This document shows, piece after piece, positions 50,882-60,677 of a stretch of 64,000 nucleotides of DNA. Positions within the stretch are counted from its first letter, which is position 1, and each line of letters begins with the position of its first letter. Origin of the DNA: Methylocella silvestris. GTDB lineage: Bacteria > Pseudomonadota > Alphaproteobacteria > Rhizobiales > Beijerinckiaceae. Made by a program: the position numbers and the translations under genes. The notes under the pieces are model-generated. The model was not told the DNA's origin and made no database searches. It saw nothing but the letters and a program-made list of their open reading frames with translations. Where the stretch lies: assembly GCF_002891535.1 (NCBI RefSeq), contig NZ_PDZR01000007.1, positions 100,684-164,683 of the forward strand, given 5' to 3'.

Positions 50882-52315
50882 ATGACGCCGCTCTCTCTCG
50901 CCCTCGCCCATTCCCTGCCGGAAGTGATTCTGGCCGTCGGCGTTCTTGGCCTCGTGCTCTATGGCGCGCTTCGCGGCAAGGCTTCGGACGGTCCGGTCAC
51001 CGAAATCGCCGTTGGCCTTCTCGGCGCGGCGATCCTCGTCATTCTGCTCGGCTTCAAGGAACAGGCGATCCTGTTCGATGGGGCGGTGATCGACGACGGC
51101 TTCGGCCGCTTCATGAAGGTTCTGGCGCTGATCGGCTCGCTCACCGCGCTCGTCATGGGCCAGGATTTTCTCGCCCGTGAACGCATCGACAAATTTGAAT
51201 TCCCGATTCTGGTGCTGCTCGCGACGCTCGGCATGATGGTTCTGATTTCCGCGCAGAACCTCATTTCGATGTATCTTGGCCTTGAGCTTATGTCGCTCGC
51301 CCTTTATGTCGTCGCCGCCTTCAATCGCGACGATCTTCGGGCCTCGGAAGCCGGCCTTAAATATTTCGTCCTCGGCGCGCTGTCGTCGGGGATGCTGCTC
51401 TATGGCGCCTCGCTGATCTATGGCTTTGCCGGAACGGTCGATTTCGCCGGCATCGCCGCGGCGACGCAGGGCCATGTCTCGATCGGAATCATCTTCGGCC
51501 TCGTGTTTCTGATGACCGGCCTCGCCTTCAAAATGTCGGCCGTGCCGTTCCACATGTGGACGCCCGACGTCTATGAAGGCGCGCCCACTCCTGTCACCGC
51601 CTTCTTCGGATCGGCGGTCAAGATGGCCGCGGTGGCGATCACGGTGCGCGTCCTGATGACCGCCTTTCCCGGCGCCGAGGCGCAATGGCGTCAGATCATC
51701 GTCTTCATTTCGATCCTCTCCATGGCGCTCGGCGCTTTCGCGGCGATCGGCCAGACCAATATCAAGCGGCTGATGGCCTATTCGGCAATCGGTCATGTCG
51801 GCTTCGCCCTTGTCGGCCTCGCCGCCGGCACGCAGGAGGGCGTCTTCGGCGTCATGGTCTATATGGCCATCTATCTCGTCATGACGCTCGGCAGCTTTGC
51901 GGCGATTCTGTCGATGCGCGTCGCCGGCCATGCGGTCGAGCAGATTTCGGATCTCTCCGGGCTCGCCAAGAACAATCCGCTGATGGCGTTCTTCTTCGCG
52001 ATGCTGATGTTCTCGCTTGCCGGCATTCCGCCGCTCGCGGGCTTCTTCGCCAAATGGTATGTGTTCAACGCCGCCATTCAGGCTCATCTCTATCCGCTCG
52101 CCGTCATCGGCGTGCTGTCGAGCGCGGTCGCCGCCTACTATTATCTGCGCGTTGTGAAGATCATGTATTTCGACGAGGCCGCCCCGGCCTTCGATCCGCC
52201 GACGCCAGCCCTGCGCGTCGTGCTTGCCATAACGAGCCTGTTTGTGCTGTTCTTGTTCGCTTATCCGGCTCTGTTCATCGACGCTACGGCGACGGCGGCC
52301 AAGTCTTTGTTCTAG
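50882..52315 (+). CDS. nuoN: NADH-quinone oxidoreductase subunit N
   Basis: A 477-aa antiporter-like subunit, the last of the operon. Seen: [40 protein letters not shown] and [20 protein letters not shown]. The start is ATG 50882 ([15 protein letters not shown]); the frame reaches to 50807 inside nuoM but homology begins here. Confidence 0.96.
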   Translation: MTPLSLALAHSLPEVILAVGVLGLVLYGALRGKASDGPVTEIAVGLLGAAILVILLGFKEQAILFDGAVIDDGFGRFMKVLALIGSLTALVMGQDFLARERIDKFEFPILVLLATLGMMVLISAQNLISMYLGLELMSLALYVVAAFNRDDLRASEAGLKYFVLGALSSGMLLYGASLIYGFAGTVDFAGIAAATQGHVSIGIIFGLVFLMTGLAFKMSAVPFHMWTPDVYEGAPTPVTAFFGSAVKMAAVAITVRVLMTAFPGAEAQWRQIIVFISILSMALGAFAAIGQTNIKRLMAYSAIGHVGFALVGLAAGTQEGVFGVMVYMAIYLVMTLGSFAAILSMRVAGHAVEQISDLSGLAKNNPLMAFFFAMLMFSLAGIPPLAGFFAKWYVFNAAIQAHLYPLAVIGVLSSAVAAYYYLRVVKIMYFDEAAPAFDPPTPALRVVLAITSLFVLFLFAYPALFIDATATAAKSLF

Positions 52316-52421
52316 AACGATTTAGCTTCGACGTCGCGCTTGCGGCAAAAAAAGCTGGGGCGACTCGTCCGGCGCTGCGCCGCCGGGAAGAGCGCCCGCA
52401 TGCTCGAATTGGTGGGTTATT

Positions 52422-53198
52422 CTGTCGCATCTTGCAAGATCGGTTGAAGCATCGGGTTTCCGGCTATCCGTCCACGGCGAACTCGGATCGACCAATGACG
52501 AGGCGCTGGCGCGCGCGCGGGCTGGCGATCCTGGTCGCCTCTGGATTGTCGCCGAGCGCCAGACCAGCGGGCGCGGCCGGCTTGGCCGCAGCTGGACGTC
52601 GGAGCCCGGCAATCTTTTCGCAAGCCTCCTGCTGATCGATCCGGCGCCGCTCGCCCGCGCTCCAGAACTCGGCTTTGTCGCGAGCCTCGCGCTTGCCGTC
52701 GCGCTGGGACGACTGCTCGGCGCGGATCCGGGCCTTAAAATCAAATGGCCCAACGACATTCTGTATAAGGGCGCCAAAATTGCCGGCGTCCTGCTCGAGG
52801 GCGTCACGATGGACGCCGGCGTCGGCTGCGTCGCCGGAATCGGCGTCAATTGCGCCTCGCACCCCTCGGACACGCTTTATCCGGCCAGCGACCTTGGCGC
52901 GATCGCCGGCCGCGCTATTTCGCCCGAGACGGTGCTCGAGGCGTTGGCCGCGGAAATGGCGCGTTGGCTCGCCGTTTGGGCGCAAGAGGGCGGTTTTGTC
53001 CTCATTCGCGCCGAATGGCTGAAACGCGCGGCGGGCGTTGGCGAGCAGATCAAGGTTTTCCGCGGCGAGGTCGCGACCGATGGCGTTTTCCGCGGGATCG
53101 ACGCTGCCGGACGACTCCTCCTCGACGGCGCGGCCGGCGAAATCGTGATCGAGGCCGCCGATGTCTTCCTCGGCGCGCAGCCGGCGCGCCTGTCGTGA
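52422..53198 (+). CDS. birA: Biotin--[acetyl-CoA-carboxylase] ligase BirA (non-canonical start)
   Basis: Translation shows a complete ligase domain: GSTNDEALARARAGDP, AERQTSGRGRLGRSWTSEPG (biotinyl-AMP loop), KIKWPNDILYKGAKIAGVLL, ending in a small C-terminal SH3-like domain. It attaches biotin to carboxylase carrier proteins; there is no N-terminal HTH repressor domain. The frame is open from 52326, but there is no ATG, GTG or TTG before the conserved GSTND; the first ATG is 52809, inside the domain. CTG 52422, five bases after GGTGGG, is proposed; ATT 52419 is the alternative. The position between nuoN and RNase J is the conserved one. Confidence 0.8.
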   Translation: MSHLARSVEASGFRLSVHGELGSTNDEALARARAGDPGRLWIVAERQTSGRGRLGRSWTSEPGNLFASLLLIDPAPLARAPELGFVASLALAVALGRLLGADPGLKIKWPNDILYKGAKIAGVLLEGVTMDAGVGCVAGIGVNCASHPSDTLYPASDLGAIAGRAISPETVLEALAAEMARWLAVWAQEGGFVLIRAEWLKRAAGVGEQIKVFRGEVATDGVFRGIDAAGRLLLDGAAGEIVIEAADVFLGAQPARLS

Positions 53199-53238
53199 CG
53201 ACGTCGACAAAGCCGCAGCAAAAGAAAGGTATTCATTG

Positions 53239-54909
53239 ATGAATGCGGCAAATGACGAGCTCGTCTTCGCGCCGCTTGGAGGGTTGGGCGAGATCGGCAT
53301 GAACCTCGCCCTTTACGGCTTCGGCCCGAAGGGCCGGATGAAATGGCTGATGGTCGACTGCGGCATCGCCTTCGCGGGCCCCGAGCATGCCGGCATCGAC
53401 ATCATCATTCCGGACGTCTCCTTCATCGAGAAGATGCGCGAGGATCTGGTCGGGCTGGTCATCACCCATGCCCATGAGGATCATATCGGCGCCGTCGCCG
53501 ACATCTGGCCGAAGCTTGGCTGCCCTCTCTATGCAACGCGCTTCGCTGCCGAACTGCTGCGCACGAAACGTCTGTCGGAGCCTGGCGCGCCGGAGGTTCC
53601 GATCGAGGTCGTGCCGCAGGGCGGACATATCAAAGTCGGCCCCTTCGCCGTCGAATTCATCGCCATGGCGCATTCGATCCCGGAAAGCTGCGCCCTGGCG
53701 ATCCGGACGCCGCTCGGCACGGTGATCCATTCCGGCGACTGGAAGATCGACGCCGAGCCCGGTCTTGGCGCGCCGACCGACGCCAGGCGACTGTCTGAAA
53801 TCGGCGATGAAGGCGTGCTCGCGCTGATCTGCGATTCGACCAACATCCTGCGCGAGGGAATAAGCCCCTCGGAGGGCGAGGTCGCACGAACATTGCGCGA
53901 GGTGATCGCGGGTTCGACCGGGCGCGTCGTCGTCACGACCTTCGCCTCCAATGTCGCGCGCATTCGCGCCGTGGCCCTCGCCGCGGCGGCGGCCGGCCGC
54001 AGCGTCGTCCTTGCCGGGCGCGCCATGGAGCGGGTCGTCGCGGTCGCGCGTGACTGCGGCTATCTCGACGGCGTGCCGGATTTCTTCGGCATCGACGCCT
54101 TCGCCCATTTGCCGCGCGACCGGGTGGCCCTGATCGCGACCGGAAGCCAGGGCGAGCCGCGCGCGGCCATCGCCCGCATTTCCGAAGGCGAGCATCCTGC
54201 GATCTCGCTGACCGCCGGCGACAAGGTGATATTTTCCTCGCGGACGATCCCCGGCAATGAGCGCGAGGTGGGGCGCATCATCAATAATTTCATCCGCTCC
54301 GGCATAGAGATCGTCACCGATCGCAACGCGCTGGTGCACGCCTCCGGCCATCCGCGCCGGGGCGAGGTGTCGCAGCTTTACGGCTGGGTGCGGCCGCAAA
54401 TCGCAATCCCGGCGCACGGCGAGGACCTTCATCTCGCCGAACATGCGATTTTCGCGCGGGCGATGGGCGTGCCTCATGTCATCCCGGCGCGCAATGGCGA
54501 TATCGTCGCGCTGGCCCCCGGACAGGCGGCGATCGTCGGCGAGGCGCCGTCCGGCCGGCTGCTCAAGGACGGCAATATCTTCGTCTCGGCGACCGACGAG
54601 GCGCCGCGGATGCGCCAGAAACTCGCGGCCTCGGGCATCATCACCATCGCCCTCGCGGTGACCGCGAAGGGCGATCTTGCCGGCGTGCCGGATGTGATGA
54701 CCGCCGGCATTCCGACACGAGGGCATGGCGGCGCCCCGATGGACGCCATTGTCGACGACGCCATGTTCCAGACCTTCGATCATCTGCCGCGGCAAAAGCG
54801 GCGCGACGCCGACGTTGTTTCGAGCGCGATCGAAAAGGCCGTCCGTAACGCGGTCGCCCAAGCCTGGGGCAAGCGCCCTTCCGTGCATGTGCTCGTTGTC
54901 GAAATATGA
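53239..54909 (+). CDS. rnj: Ribonuclease J
   Basis: A 556-aa metallo-beta-lactamase/beta-CASP RNase acting in mRNA decay and rRNA 5' maturation. Metal motif ITHAHEDHIGAV; then MAHSIPESCALAI, HSGDWKID, CDSTNI, and the beta-CASP/RMMBL part with HASGHPRRGEV and PAHGEDLHLAEHA. The start is ATG 53239 (MNAANDELVFAPLGGLGEIG); the longer frame from 53161 overlaps birA. Confidence 0.96.
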   Translation: MNAANDELVFAPLGGLGEIGMNLALYGFGPKGRMKWLMVDCGIAFAGPEHAGIDIIIPDVSFIEKMREDLVGLVITHAHEDHIGAVADIWPKLGCPLYATRFAAELLRTKRLSEPGAPEVPIEVVPQGGHIKVGPFAVEFIAMAHSIPESCALAIRTPLGTVIHSGDWKIDAEPGLGAPTDARRLSEIGDEGVLALICDSTNILREGISPSEGEVARTLREVIAGSTGRVVVTTFASNVARIRAVALAAAAAGRSVVLAGRAMERVVAVARDCGYLDGVPDFFGIDAFAHLPRDRVALIATGSQGEPRAAIARISEGEHPAISLTAGDKVIFSSRTIPGNEREVGRIINNFIRSGIEIVTDRNALVHASGHPRRGEVSQLYGWVRPQIAIPAHGEDLHLAEHAIFARAMGVPHVIPARNGDIVALAPGQAAIVGEAPSGRLLKDGNIFVSATDEAPRMRQKLAASGIITIALAVTAKGDLAGVPDVMTAGIPTRGHGGAPMDAIVDDAMFQTFDHLPRQKRRDADVVSSAIEKAVRNAVAQAWGKRPSVHVLVVEI

Positions 54910-54986
54910 CCTTTGACGCAATTGCCGCCGCAGGTCCGCGCCGGTAATCACGTCTAGGATCAAAGAATCGAGCGAGGGGCGCCCGC

Positions 54987-55391
54987 ATGATCGGACGACT
55001 GAATCACGTCGCGATCGCGGTGAAAGAGCTCGGTCCGGCGGCGGCGCAATATCGTAACGCCCTTGGCGCCAAGGTGAGCGAACCCGAGCCTTTGCCCGAA
55101 CATGGCGTTACAGTGGTCTTCATCACGCTGGACAACGCCAAGATCGAGCTGCTCGAGCCGCTGGGCGCGGCCTCGCCGATCGCCGATTTCGTCGCGCGCA
55201 ACCCGAAGGGGGCGATTCACCACATTTGCTATGAGGTGGAGGATATTCTCGCCGCGCGGGACCGGCTGCAGGCGAGCGGCGCGCGCGTGCTCGGCGGCGG
55301 CGAGCCGAAAATCGGCGCGCATGGCAAGCCGGTGCTGTTTCTTCATCCCGGCGATTTTTCTGGAACGTTGATAGAACTTGAGCAGGCCTGA
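54987..55391 (+). CDS. mce: Methylmalonyl-CoA epimerase
   Basis: A 134-aa VOC-fold (glyoxalase-like) metalloenzyme interconverting the (2R) and (2S) forms of methylmalonyl-CoA. Seen: LNHVAIAVKEL (first metal His), the Glu in KIELLEPLG, HHICYEVEDI and the last Glu in GTLIELEQ. The usual bacterial length. It follows RNase J by about 80 bp, as in other Rhizobiales. The mutase genes are not here. Confidence 0.93.
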   Translation: MIGRLNHVAIAVKELGPAAAQYRNALGAKVSEPEPLPEHGVTVVFITLDNAKIELLEPLGAASPIADFVARNPKGAIHHICYEVEDILAARDRLQASGARVLGGGEPKIGAHGKPVLFLHPGDFSGTLIELEQA

Positions 55392-55523
55392 GCGCCGCGT
55401 TATGAAAACATTTCGCGAACCTCTTGTGGTATCGAACAAAATGTGAACAAATATCACTCAGCAGTTGTAGGCGCGCCCGAATCGATGCAAAGGGGAGCGC
55501 GCGCTTTGGTTGAGTGATTCGCG

Positions 55524-55775
55524 ATGGTTCGTTCTTTCCAAGCGTTTTTGGATGCCGTTGCGGCGCCGCTGCGGCATAGGGCTGAGGCGGCGGCCGAAGC
55601 CGAACGCATGATCGCCTGCTATGACGATCGCGCCTATTTCGAAGCGCGCGACCGGGCCAAGGGCCGCTGCATCGACGGCGACGGGTCGACGCGTCACTGG
55701 ACGCGCGTCAAGCGTGAAATCGCCAGACGGCAAAATATCTCCATTGGCCTCGCCGGCGCCGACCTTCGCGCCTAA
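55524..55775 (+). CDS. Small basic protein of unknown function
   Basis: An 83-aa product, helical and charged (RHRAEAAAEAERMIACYDDR), with a basic C-terminal segment (HWTRVKREIARRQN). No family is recognised. The start ATG 55524 is near an AT-rich stretch (about 55390-55460) that could hold a promoter. Codon use is like its neighbours. The gap 55776-56100 after it holds no gene; a segment near 55775-55827 resembles a dispersed intergenic repeat. Confidence 0.6.
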   Translation: MVRSFQAFLDAVAAPLRHRAEAAAEAERMIACYDDRAYFEARDRAKGRCIDGDGSTRHWTRVKREIARRQNISIGLAGADLRA

Positions 55776-56100
55776 AGCGATTCTTGTCGCGCGAATGATC
55801 CCATTTGGTCGGACAGCGCTCTGAAGCGCGACGGTCAGGCGCCCGGCTTCGCCGCTGCAAAGCTCTTTCTCATTGGCCTTCCTTGCGCGTCGTCGTGACC
55901 GCCCGGCGCGGCGAAGCGGGCGGCCCTGGCGCAGGCGGGCGGCCGTCCTATTGAATAGAGAAAATGTGATGATCGTCGGCGCGGTCCCGCCGCTATCCTG
56001 AAGCAAGCTCAAAATGGCGGACCGAACGCGCGGCCATGGCGGAAGCTGAGCGCGGCGGGCGTCGGTCTGACCGAGCCTCCGGCGACCAGGATAGTCAAGC

Positions 56101-59100
56101 ATGCAGAAATTGGGGCTCATCGCTGGCATCTGCGCCGCGTTCATCTTTGCCGGCGCAAAGGCCGCGCCGGCGGCGCCTGTCGCCGACGCCTATTTCTCCG
56201 CGAACGGGCGCGATGCGCGCGGCGATGCAATTGGCGCCGATTGCACAAAATCTGCGCCTTGCGCCAGCGTTCGCAAGGCCCTCGATTTTCTCAAGGCCAA
56301 TGTCGCCCGCAACCCGGATCGCGATTATACGCTGGCCTTCAGCGACCGCGGCGGTCCGTTCGTCCTTGACGACACGCTGCTGTTCACGACGGCGCACACG
56401 CCTGCGCCGGGCCATTTCGCCAATCTGATCGGCTTTCCGGGCGAGACTCCGGTCTTCAGCGGCGGCACGGATATTTCGGGGTCGTTCAAGGCGGAGACGC
56501 TGCCGACGAATGGCGCGCCGGCCTGCGTATCGCGCTGGCTCGCGCCTTATGCGCCCCTGACCAACGCCAATAAAACCTCCTGGCGCTATGTCGGCGTGAT
56601 GTGGGTCGATGGGCGCCGCGTGCAGCAGGTCATCAGTCCGCGCAAGGGCAATCCATGGAAGGTCATTCCCGGCGCGCCGGGAAGCCCCGTCGGGGCAAGC
56701 GTCCCCTCGATCCTGACGGCGACGTTTAGCGCCGGCAAGCCGGAAATTGCGGTCAGCGATCTGTCGAAAATCGGCGATGTCGGCGAGACGATTGGCTTTG
56801 ATTCCAGCGTCGGCTCCTTCAAATGGATCATCCGCTACTGGATCTTGAGCAAGAGCGCCGCGGCCGGAAGCGGGACGGTTACGCTTGCTGGCGCTCCGAA
56901 CGGGGCGCCCAGAATCGCCTCCGACAGCGGGACGTCGATTGTTCAGGATCCGGTTCAATCGACGAACGCCGGCGACAGGACGCGGATCGGCGGCGCCAAC
57001 CGATTTCCCGTCAACGGCGATGACGCGCTCAGCGCCTACAATCAGACGGATGTGAAGATCCAGCTGCCCGGCTCAGCCTCGCAGTCTTCGCTCGTGCCGG
57101 TCGAGGCCGCAGAGGCCGGCATGGTCACGCTGAACAGCCATCTGCATGCGTGGCCGAAGATCTATGGCGGAACGGCCTACCGCGTCTGGAACCGCTTTGA
57201 GGATCTTGGCGCGGGCGGCTACGCCGGCGAACTCTATACCGACCGGACGACCGGCGCGATTTATTACACGCCGCGGCGCGGCGAGGATTGCGCCTCGATC
57301 AAGGTCGTGATCCCGCGCCTCAAGCAATTGCTGCGGATTTCCAACGCGAAGGCCGACATTGCCCGCGCCGGGGGCAAGACAGGCGCGTTGGTCGGCAACC
57401 TCAACATCGCTGGCATTTCGTTCCAGCATACCAACAGCACAGTATTTACCGGCGAAAATGATCTTGCCGGCGCGACCGGCGGCTTCATGGGCACACCTTC
57501 CGCGACCGTGTTGACGCTGACGCCGTCGGTTGTCACAATCGGAGCAAAGCAGGTCGTCTTCGACGGGATCGAAGTCGCCCATTCCGGCGGCGCCGGCCTC
57601 TACATGGCGTTCGGATCCTCGCATATCACATTGAAGAACAGCCGCATCCACGAGGCCGGCGGCACGCTTGTCGGCTCCGGCTCGGCGGTGGAGTATTACC
57701 TCAAATATCAGCACAATAACGACGCTGGCTATTACGGCGTCAGCGACTTCGGTCCCTCCACCAAATCGAGCCGCGCCGATCTCTCGGGCTGCTGCCAGAC
57801 GCTGCATAACAACTTCATCTTCGGCGCGGGCGAGGTCTCGACCGGCGCAAGCTGCGTTTCTTTCGCCGGGCTGCTCAAATATGATGTGACCCATAACACT
57901 ATTCACGACTGCACCAGCTTCGGCCTCGCCAACGCCCAAAGCCATGTGGAGCGAGGCGCGCCTTATTTCAGCGGCTTGTACGATCCCTATTCCTATGAGT
58001 CGAATATTTCCCACAATGAAATCTATTATTGCGGATATGAGACAAATCTCGACGGCGTCTCGGTTCCAGGTTCGTCGATGGCGAACGACTTCGGCTGTCT
58101 CTACAGCAATGGACCGGTCGATGGCGCAGGCGATGGAACGCAGCAGGGTCTCACCATCAGCTACAATAGCGTCCATGACGTGAGTTCAGGCGCCTATCAA
58201 ACCGTGATCTGGAACGGTCGGGTCAGGCCGCATGGCTACGATGGCGTGCTCGACTACCATGACGGCAATATTTCCTTTGGCCTCACAGTGCATCACAATC
58301 TGTTCTACAATCGGGCCACGGTGAATGGATATACGCCCTACGGGAATCGGCTTGCCCAACATACAGGCAATTTGCGCGGCAAGATCTACAATAACATCTT
58401 CGCCGGCGTCTTTCCGGAAGGCTACGTCTATGGCGCCGACTATGCGGTCCAGCTTACCGTCCCGCCCTGGAATTTCAGGTGGTTCACCGGCGAGCGCTGG
58501 GGCGAACCGAGTTGCGGGCTCGCCGAAAAACAAAGCTGCTATGTCATCAACAACGGCGTGCTCTACGTGCTCAGGGCCGTCTGCGACAAGGCTGCGCCAT
58601 GCATTGCGGGCGACAGGCCGCCAAGCTGCGCGCCGGGAGAGACATGCTCGGATGGCGCGCTGAACTGGACCGCTTTGCAGACGCTTTATGATCCGGTCCT
58701 GACCGCAACGCGGAATATCTTTGCCTGGCAAGTCGTCAATTCGCAAAAAGCGGGCGCGCCGCAAAACGGAAACGAGGTCCCGCCTTCCAGCCAATTCTTC
58801 AAATATGATTTCAATCTCTATTATCAGGCGGGCGCGACGCTGGTCGACTATGTGCGCCTCGGTAAGCCGCCGACGAGCTTTGCCGACTGGCGGACCCTCT
58901 ACGGACAGGACGTCCATTCGATCGTCAACGAGGATCCGAATTTCACCGATCTCGCCAATGGCGATTTCAATTTCCGGACAGAGGGGCGCGGCGCGCCTTG
59001 CAAGGGCGGGCGCGGGGGCGTCTCTCCGGCCTGCGCGCTCGGCTTTGAGCCGTGGGACTATAGCGATGTCGGCGCGCGGGAAGGCGACGGGCAGGCCATC

Positions 59101-59160
59101 GCCGAAGATTCGCGCTCCGGCGCGCCGGCGAAGGCCTCGTCGCGAACCGATCGCCCTTGA
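56101..59160 (+). CDS. Exported right-handed parallel beta-helix protein, 1,019 aa
   Basis: A signal peptide (about 1-24, ending AAPAAP). The N-terminal DAYFSANGRDARGDAIGADC with SAPCASVRKALDFLKAN is the common start of secreted beta-helix proteins. From about residue 430 to 800 there are repeated coils with Asn-rich turns (ISYNSVHDVSSG, VHHNLFYNRATVNG, KIYNNIFAGVFPEG), and the end has NEDPNFTDLANGDFNF as in lyase-type beta-helix proteins. Such proteins cleave or bind polysaccharides; catalytic residues could not be identified. Many Cys occur in pairs (KQSCYV, APCIAG, ETCSDG). It stands alone before tRNA-Val(CAC). Confidence 0.8.
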   Translation: MQKLGLIAGICAAFIFAGAKAAPAAPVADAYFSANGRDARGDAIGADCTKSAPCASVRKALDFLKANVARNPDRDYTLAFSDRGGPFVLDDTLLFTTAHTPAPGHFANLIGFPGETPVFSGGTDISGSFKAETLPTNGAPACVSRWLAPYAPLTNANKTSWRYVGVMWVDGRRVQQVISPRKGNPWKVIPGAPGSPVGASVPSILTATFSAGKPEIAVSDLSKIGDVGETIGFDSSVGSFKWIIRYWILSKSAAAGSGTVTLAGAPNGAPRIASDSGTSIVQDPVQSTNAGDRTRIGGANRFPVNGDDALSAYNQTDVKIQLPGSASQSSLVPVEAAEAGMVTLNSHLHAWPKIYGGTAYRVWNRFEDLGAGGYAGELYTDRTTGAIYYTPRRGEDCASIKVVIPRLKQLLRISNAKADIARAGGKTGALVGNLNIAGISFQHTNSTVFTGENDLAGATGGFMGTPSATVLTLTPSVVTIGAKQVVFDGIEVAHSGGAGLYMAFGSSHITLKNSRIHEAGGTLVGSGSAVEYYLKYQHNNDAGYYGVSDFGPSTKSSRADLSGCCQTLHNNFIFGAGEVSTGASCVSFAGLLKYDVTHNTIHDCTSFGLANAQSHVERGAPYFSGLYDPYSYESNISHNEIYYCGYETNLDGVSVPGSSMANDFGCLYSNGPVDGAGDGTQQGLTISYNSVHDVSSGAYQTVIWNGRVRPHGYDGVLDYHDGNISFGLTVHHNLFYNRATVNGYTPYGNRLAQHTGNLRGKIYNNIFAGVFPEGYVYGADYAVQLTVPPWNFRWFTGERWGEPSCGLAEKQSCYVINNGVLYVLRAVCDKAAPCIAGDRPPSCAPGETCSDGALNWTALQTLYDPVLTATRNIFAWQVVNSQKAGAPQNGNEVPPSSQFFKYDFNLYYQAGATLVDYVRLGKPPTSFADWRTLYGQDVHSIVNEDPNFTDLANGDFNFRTEGRGAPCKGGRGGVSPACALGFEPWDYSDVGAREGDGQAIAEDSRSGAPAKASSRTDRP

Positions 59161-59236
59161 CTTCGCTTCGGCGCTCCGTAAGAAGAGCGGCGGCGCAGCA
59201 GACGCAGCGTAGCGTGCGTCACAGTCAGCGCAAAGC

Positions 59237-59311
59237 GGGCGCGTAGCTCAGCGGGAGAGCACTCCCTTCACACGGGAGGGGTCACAGGTTCAATCCCTGT
59301 CGCGCCCACCA
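59237..59311 (+). tRNA. tRNA-Val (anticodon CAC), probable island attachment gene
   Basis: 75 nt with encoded CCA. The acceptor is GGGCGCG with CGCGCCC, the anticodon stem CTCCC/GGGAG encloses loop TTCACAC, and the T-arm is GGTTCAATCC. Anticodon CAC reads GUG. From its 3' end onward composition and gene content become accessory, as expected for integration at a tRNA 3' end. Confidence 0.96.
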
Positions 59312-59546
59312 TTAAATCAAAGACTTAGACGATCTTTCAAACATTACCCTTGCCGCTGGGTAGCACCTGGGCAGCACGGGATTTAGGGCTCCGGTCGGCG
59401 TTCTGTATGATGCCGATGGCCTTCTGAATACCAGCCTGTCTCTCGAATATGAACCTGCAAGTAAGCCAATTTAGCAAATACGAGGGGCGCGGCGCAATTG
59501 ATTGGGCCGCAAGCTAAGCGATAGATTTCAATTTCTAAGGGAAAAT

Positions 59547-59777
59547 ATGATGGCCAATATTCCTACTCCAGAAGAGAACGCGCGACATGTCCTGACAATT
59601 TTCAGAGGCCATGGAGTTCGCGCAGGCGAAATGCTAATGCAACAAAATTTTATGCCAAGCAAAGCCTGGTCTGCCGACGATATTGCCCATGGTCTGAAGT
59701 TTGCCATAGGCTGCGGCTGGGTTGAATTCAAAAATACGCACTTTTTTCTGACGGAAGCTGGTTTCAAGGAAATCTAG
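59547..59777 (+). CDS. Small protein of unknown function, island
   Basis: A 76-aa product (MMANIPTPEENARHVLTIF and following) that is helical with a final ADDIAHGLKFAIGCGWVEFK segment and FLTEAGFKEI, an arrangement like a small winged-helix fold. The start ATG 59547 follows AAGGGAAAAT; the frame reaches to 59502. Isolated, and less GC-rich than the core genome. Confidence 0.6.
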   Translation: MMANIPTPEENARHVLTIFRGHGVRAGEMLMQQNFMPSKAWSADDIAHGLKFAIGCGWVEFKNTHFFLTEAGFKEI

Positions 59778-60677
59778 ATCGAGCAATTGCTCGGCACCCA
59801 CACCTCCGTCGCCCTCAAGCGAGAGACCGCTCCGGCGTTTGTCGAGGCGGCCTTCAATCCGCAGCAGGCGACGGATCGCCTCTTAGCCTCCAAGGAAGGG
59901 AAAGTTGTAGCTGCCGGCGCCGCCCGTCCGGCTATAGCCGAACAGACTGGACAGGGTGGATGCGCGAAGTGTTTTGCCAGAACTGGTAGCCGGGGCCTTG
60001 ATGCCAATGCCGCCGAGGCGGCCGGCGAGCGCCTCGTCAAACTCTATTGCAGCGCGACGTCGACCCAGGGTGGGGGGCGTGACCACAGCCGAGGAGAAGA
60101 CGCTGTGAACAGCGGCGAGGAGAATTGCGCGAGCTCATTCGCGGCGGCCCACTTGATCGGCGCGCGTTTCGGCGACCGCTTCTTCGATCGGGCAACGGAT
60201 CGGTCTTCGTTGCGGAAAGTAAGAGCGGCAAGATGCCCGCCGCCAGTCGTCGGCTGGCGCGTCGCGCTGTACGAGCGGCCTTCGGCCGGCGAGAAAAGGG
60301 CACTCTGTTTACCTACGCTGGCCGCAAATTAAAGGCCGCCGCCTCCCGGCGTGAGTTCAAGGGGGCGGTTGCCCGCCCGAGCTCAGCGGACACTACGCTT
60401 CACGAATTGCGCCACTCCCAACGCCATACAATGTCCGCATGGGCATTCCCCTGATAGTGTAGCGCAGGCGCCCGCCCATTACGACGCCCGCATAGCTGAA
60501 ATACACTATGAACGGAGGCCGGGGTAGGGGCACGGTTTCATAGAGCAGCGCCTTCAATTGCGCTATATACAAGAAGTTAGCGGCAGGCTGGGATGAAGGC
60601 CTCAGGCACGCGCCTAACACTTAGAAATAAAGGCCAATATTGATCAGATGTTTTAAATCCTTAACATCTTAATGGCA
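59778..60677. other. 900 bp without a recognisable gene, probably degenerate
   Basis: All frames longer than 80 codons here have arginine/alanine-rich translations without domain features, and the frames on the two strands shadow each other. Nothing recognisable as an integrase or transposase was seen. The stretch is likely a remnant of decayed genes. Confidence 0.5.

Noticed and set aside
59342..59460. Minus-strand open stretch next to tRNA-Val(CAC), considered as the end of a tyrosine recombinase
   Set aside because: The translation (GIQKAIGIIQNADRSPKSRA and so on) lacks the R-H-R-Y catalytic residues and is too short to judge.
59787..60454. Overlapping 181- and 109-codon plus-strand frames in the island
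   Set aside because: Arg/Ala-rich translations without domain features, mutually overlapping and with no start signals; treated as non-coding debris.
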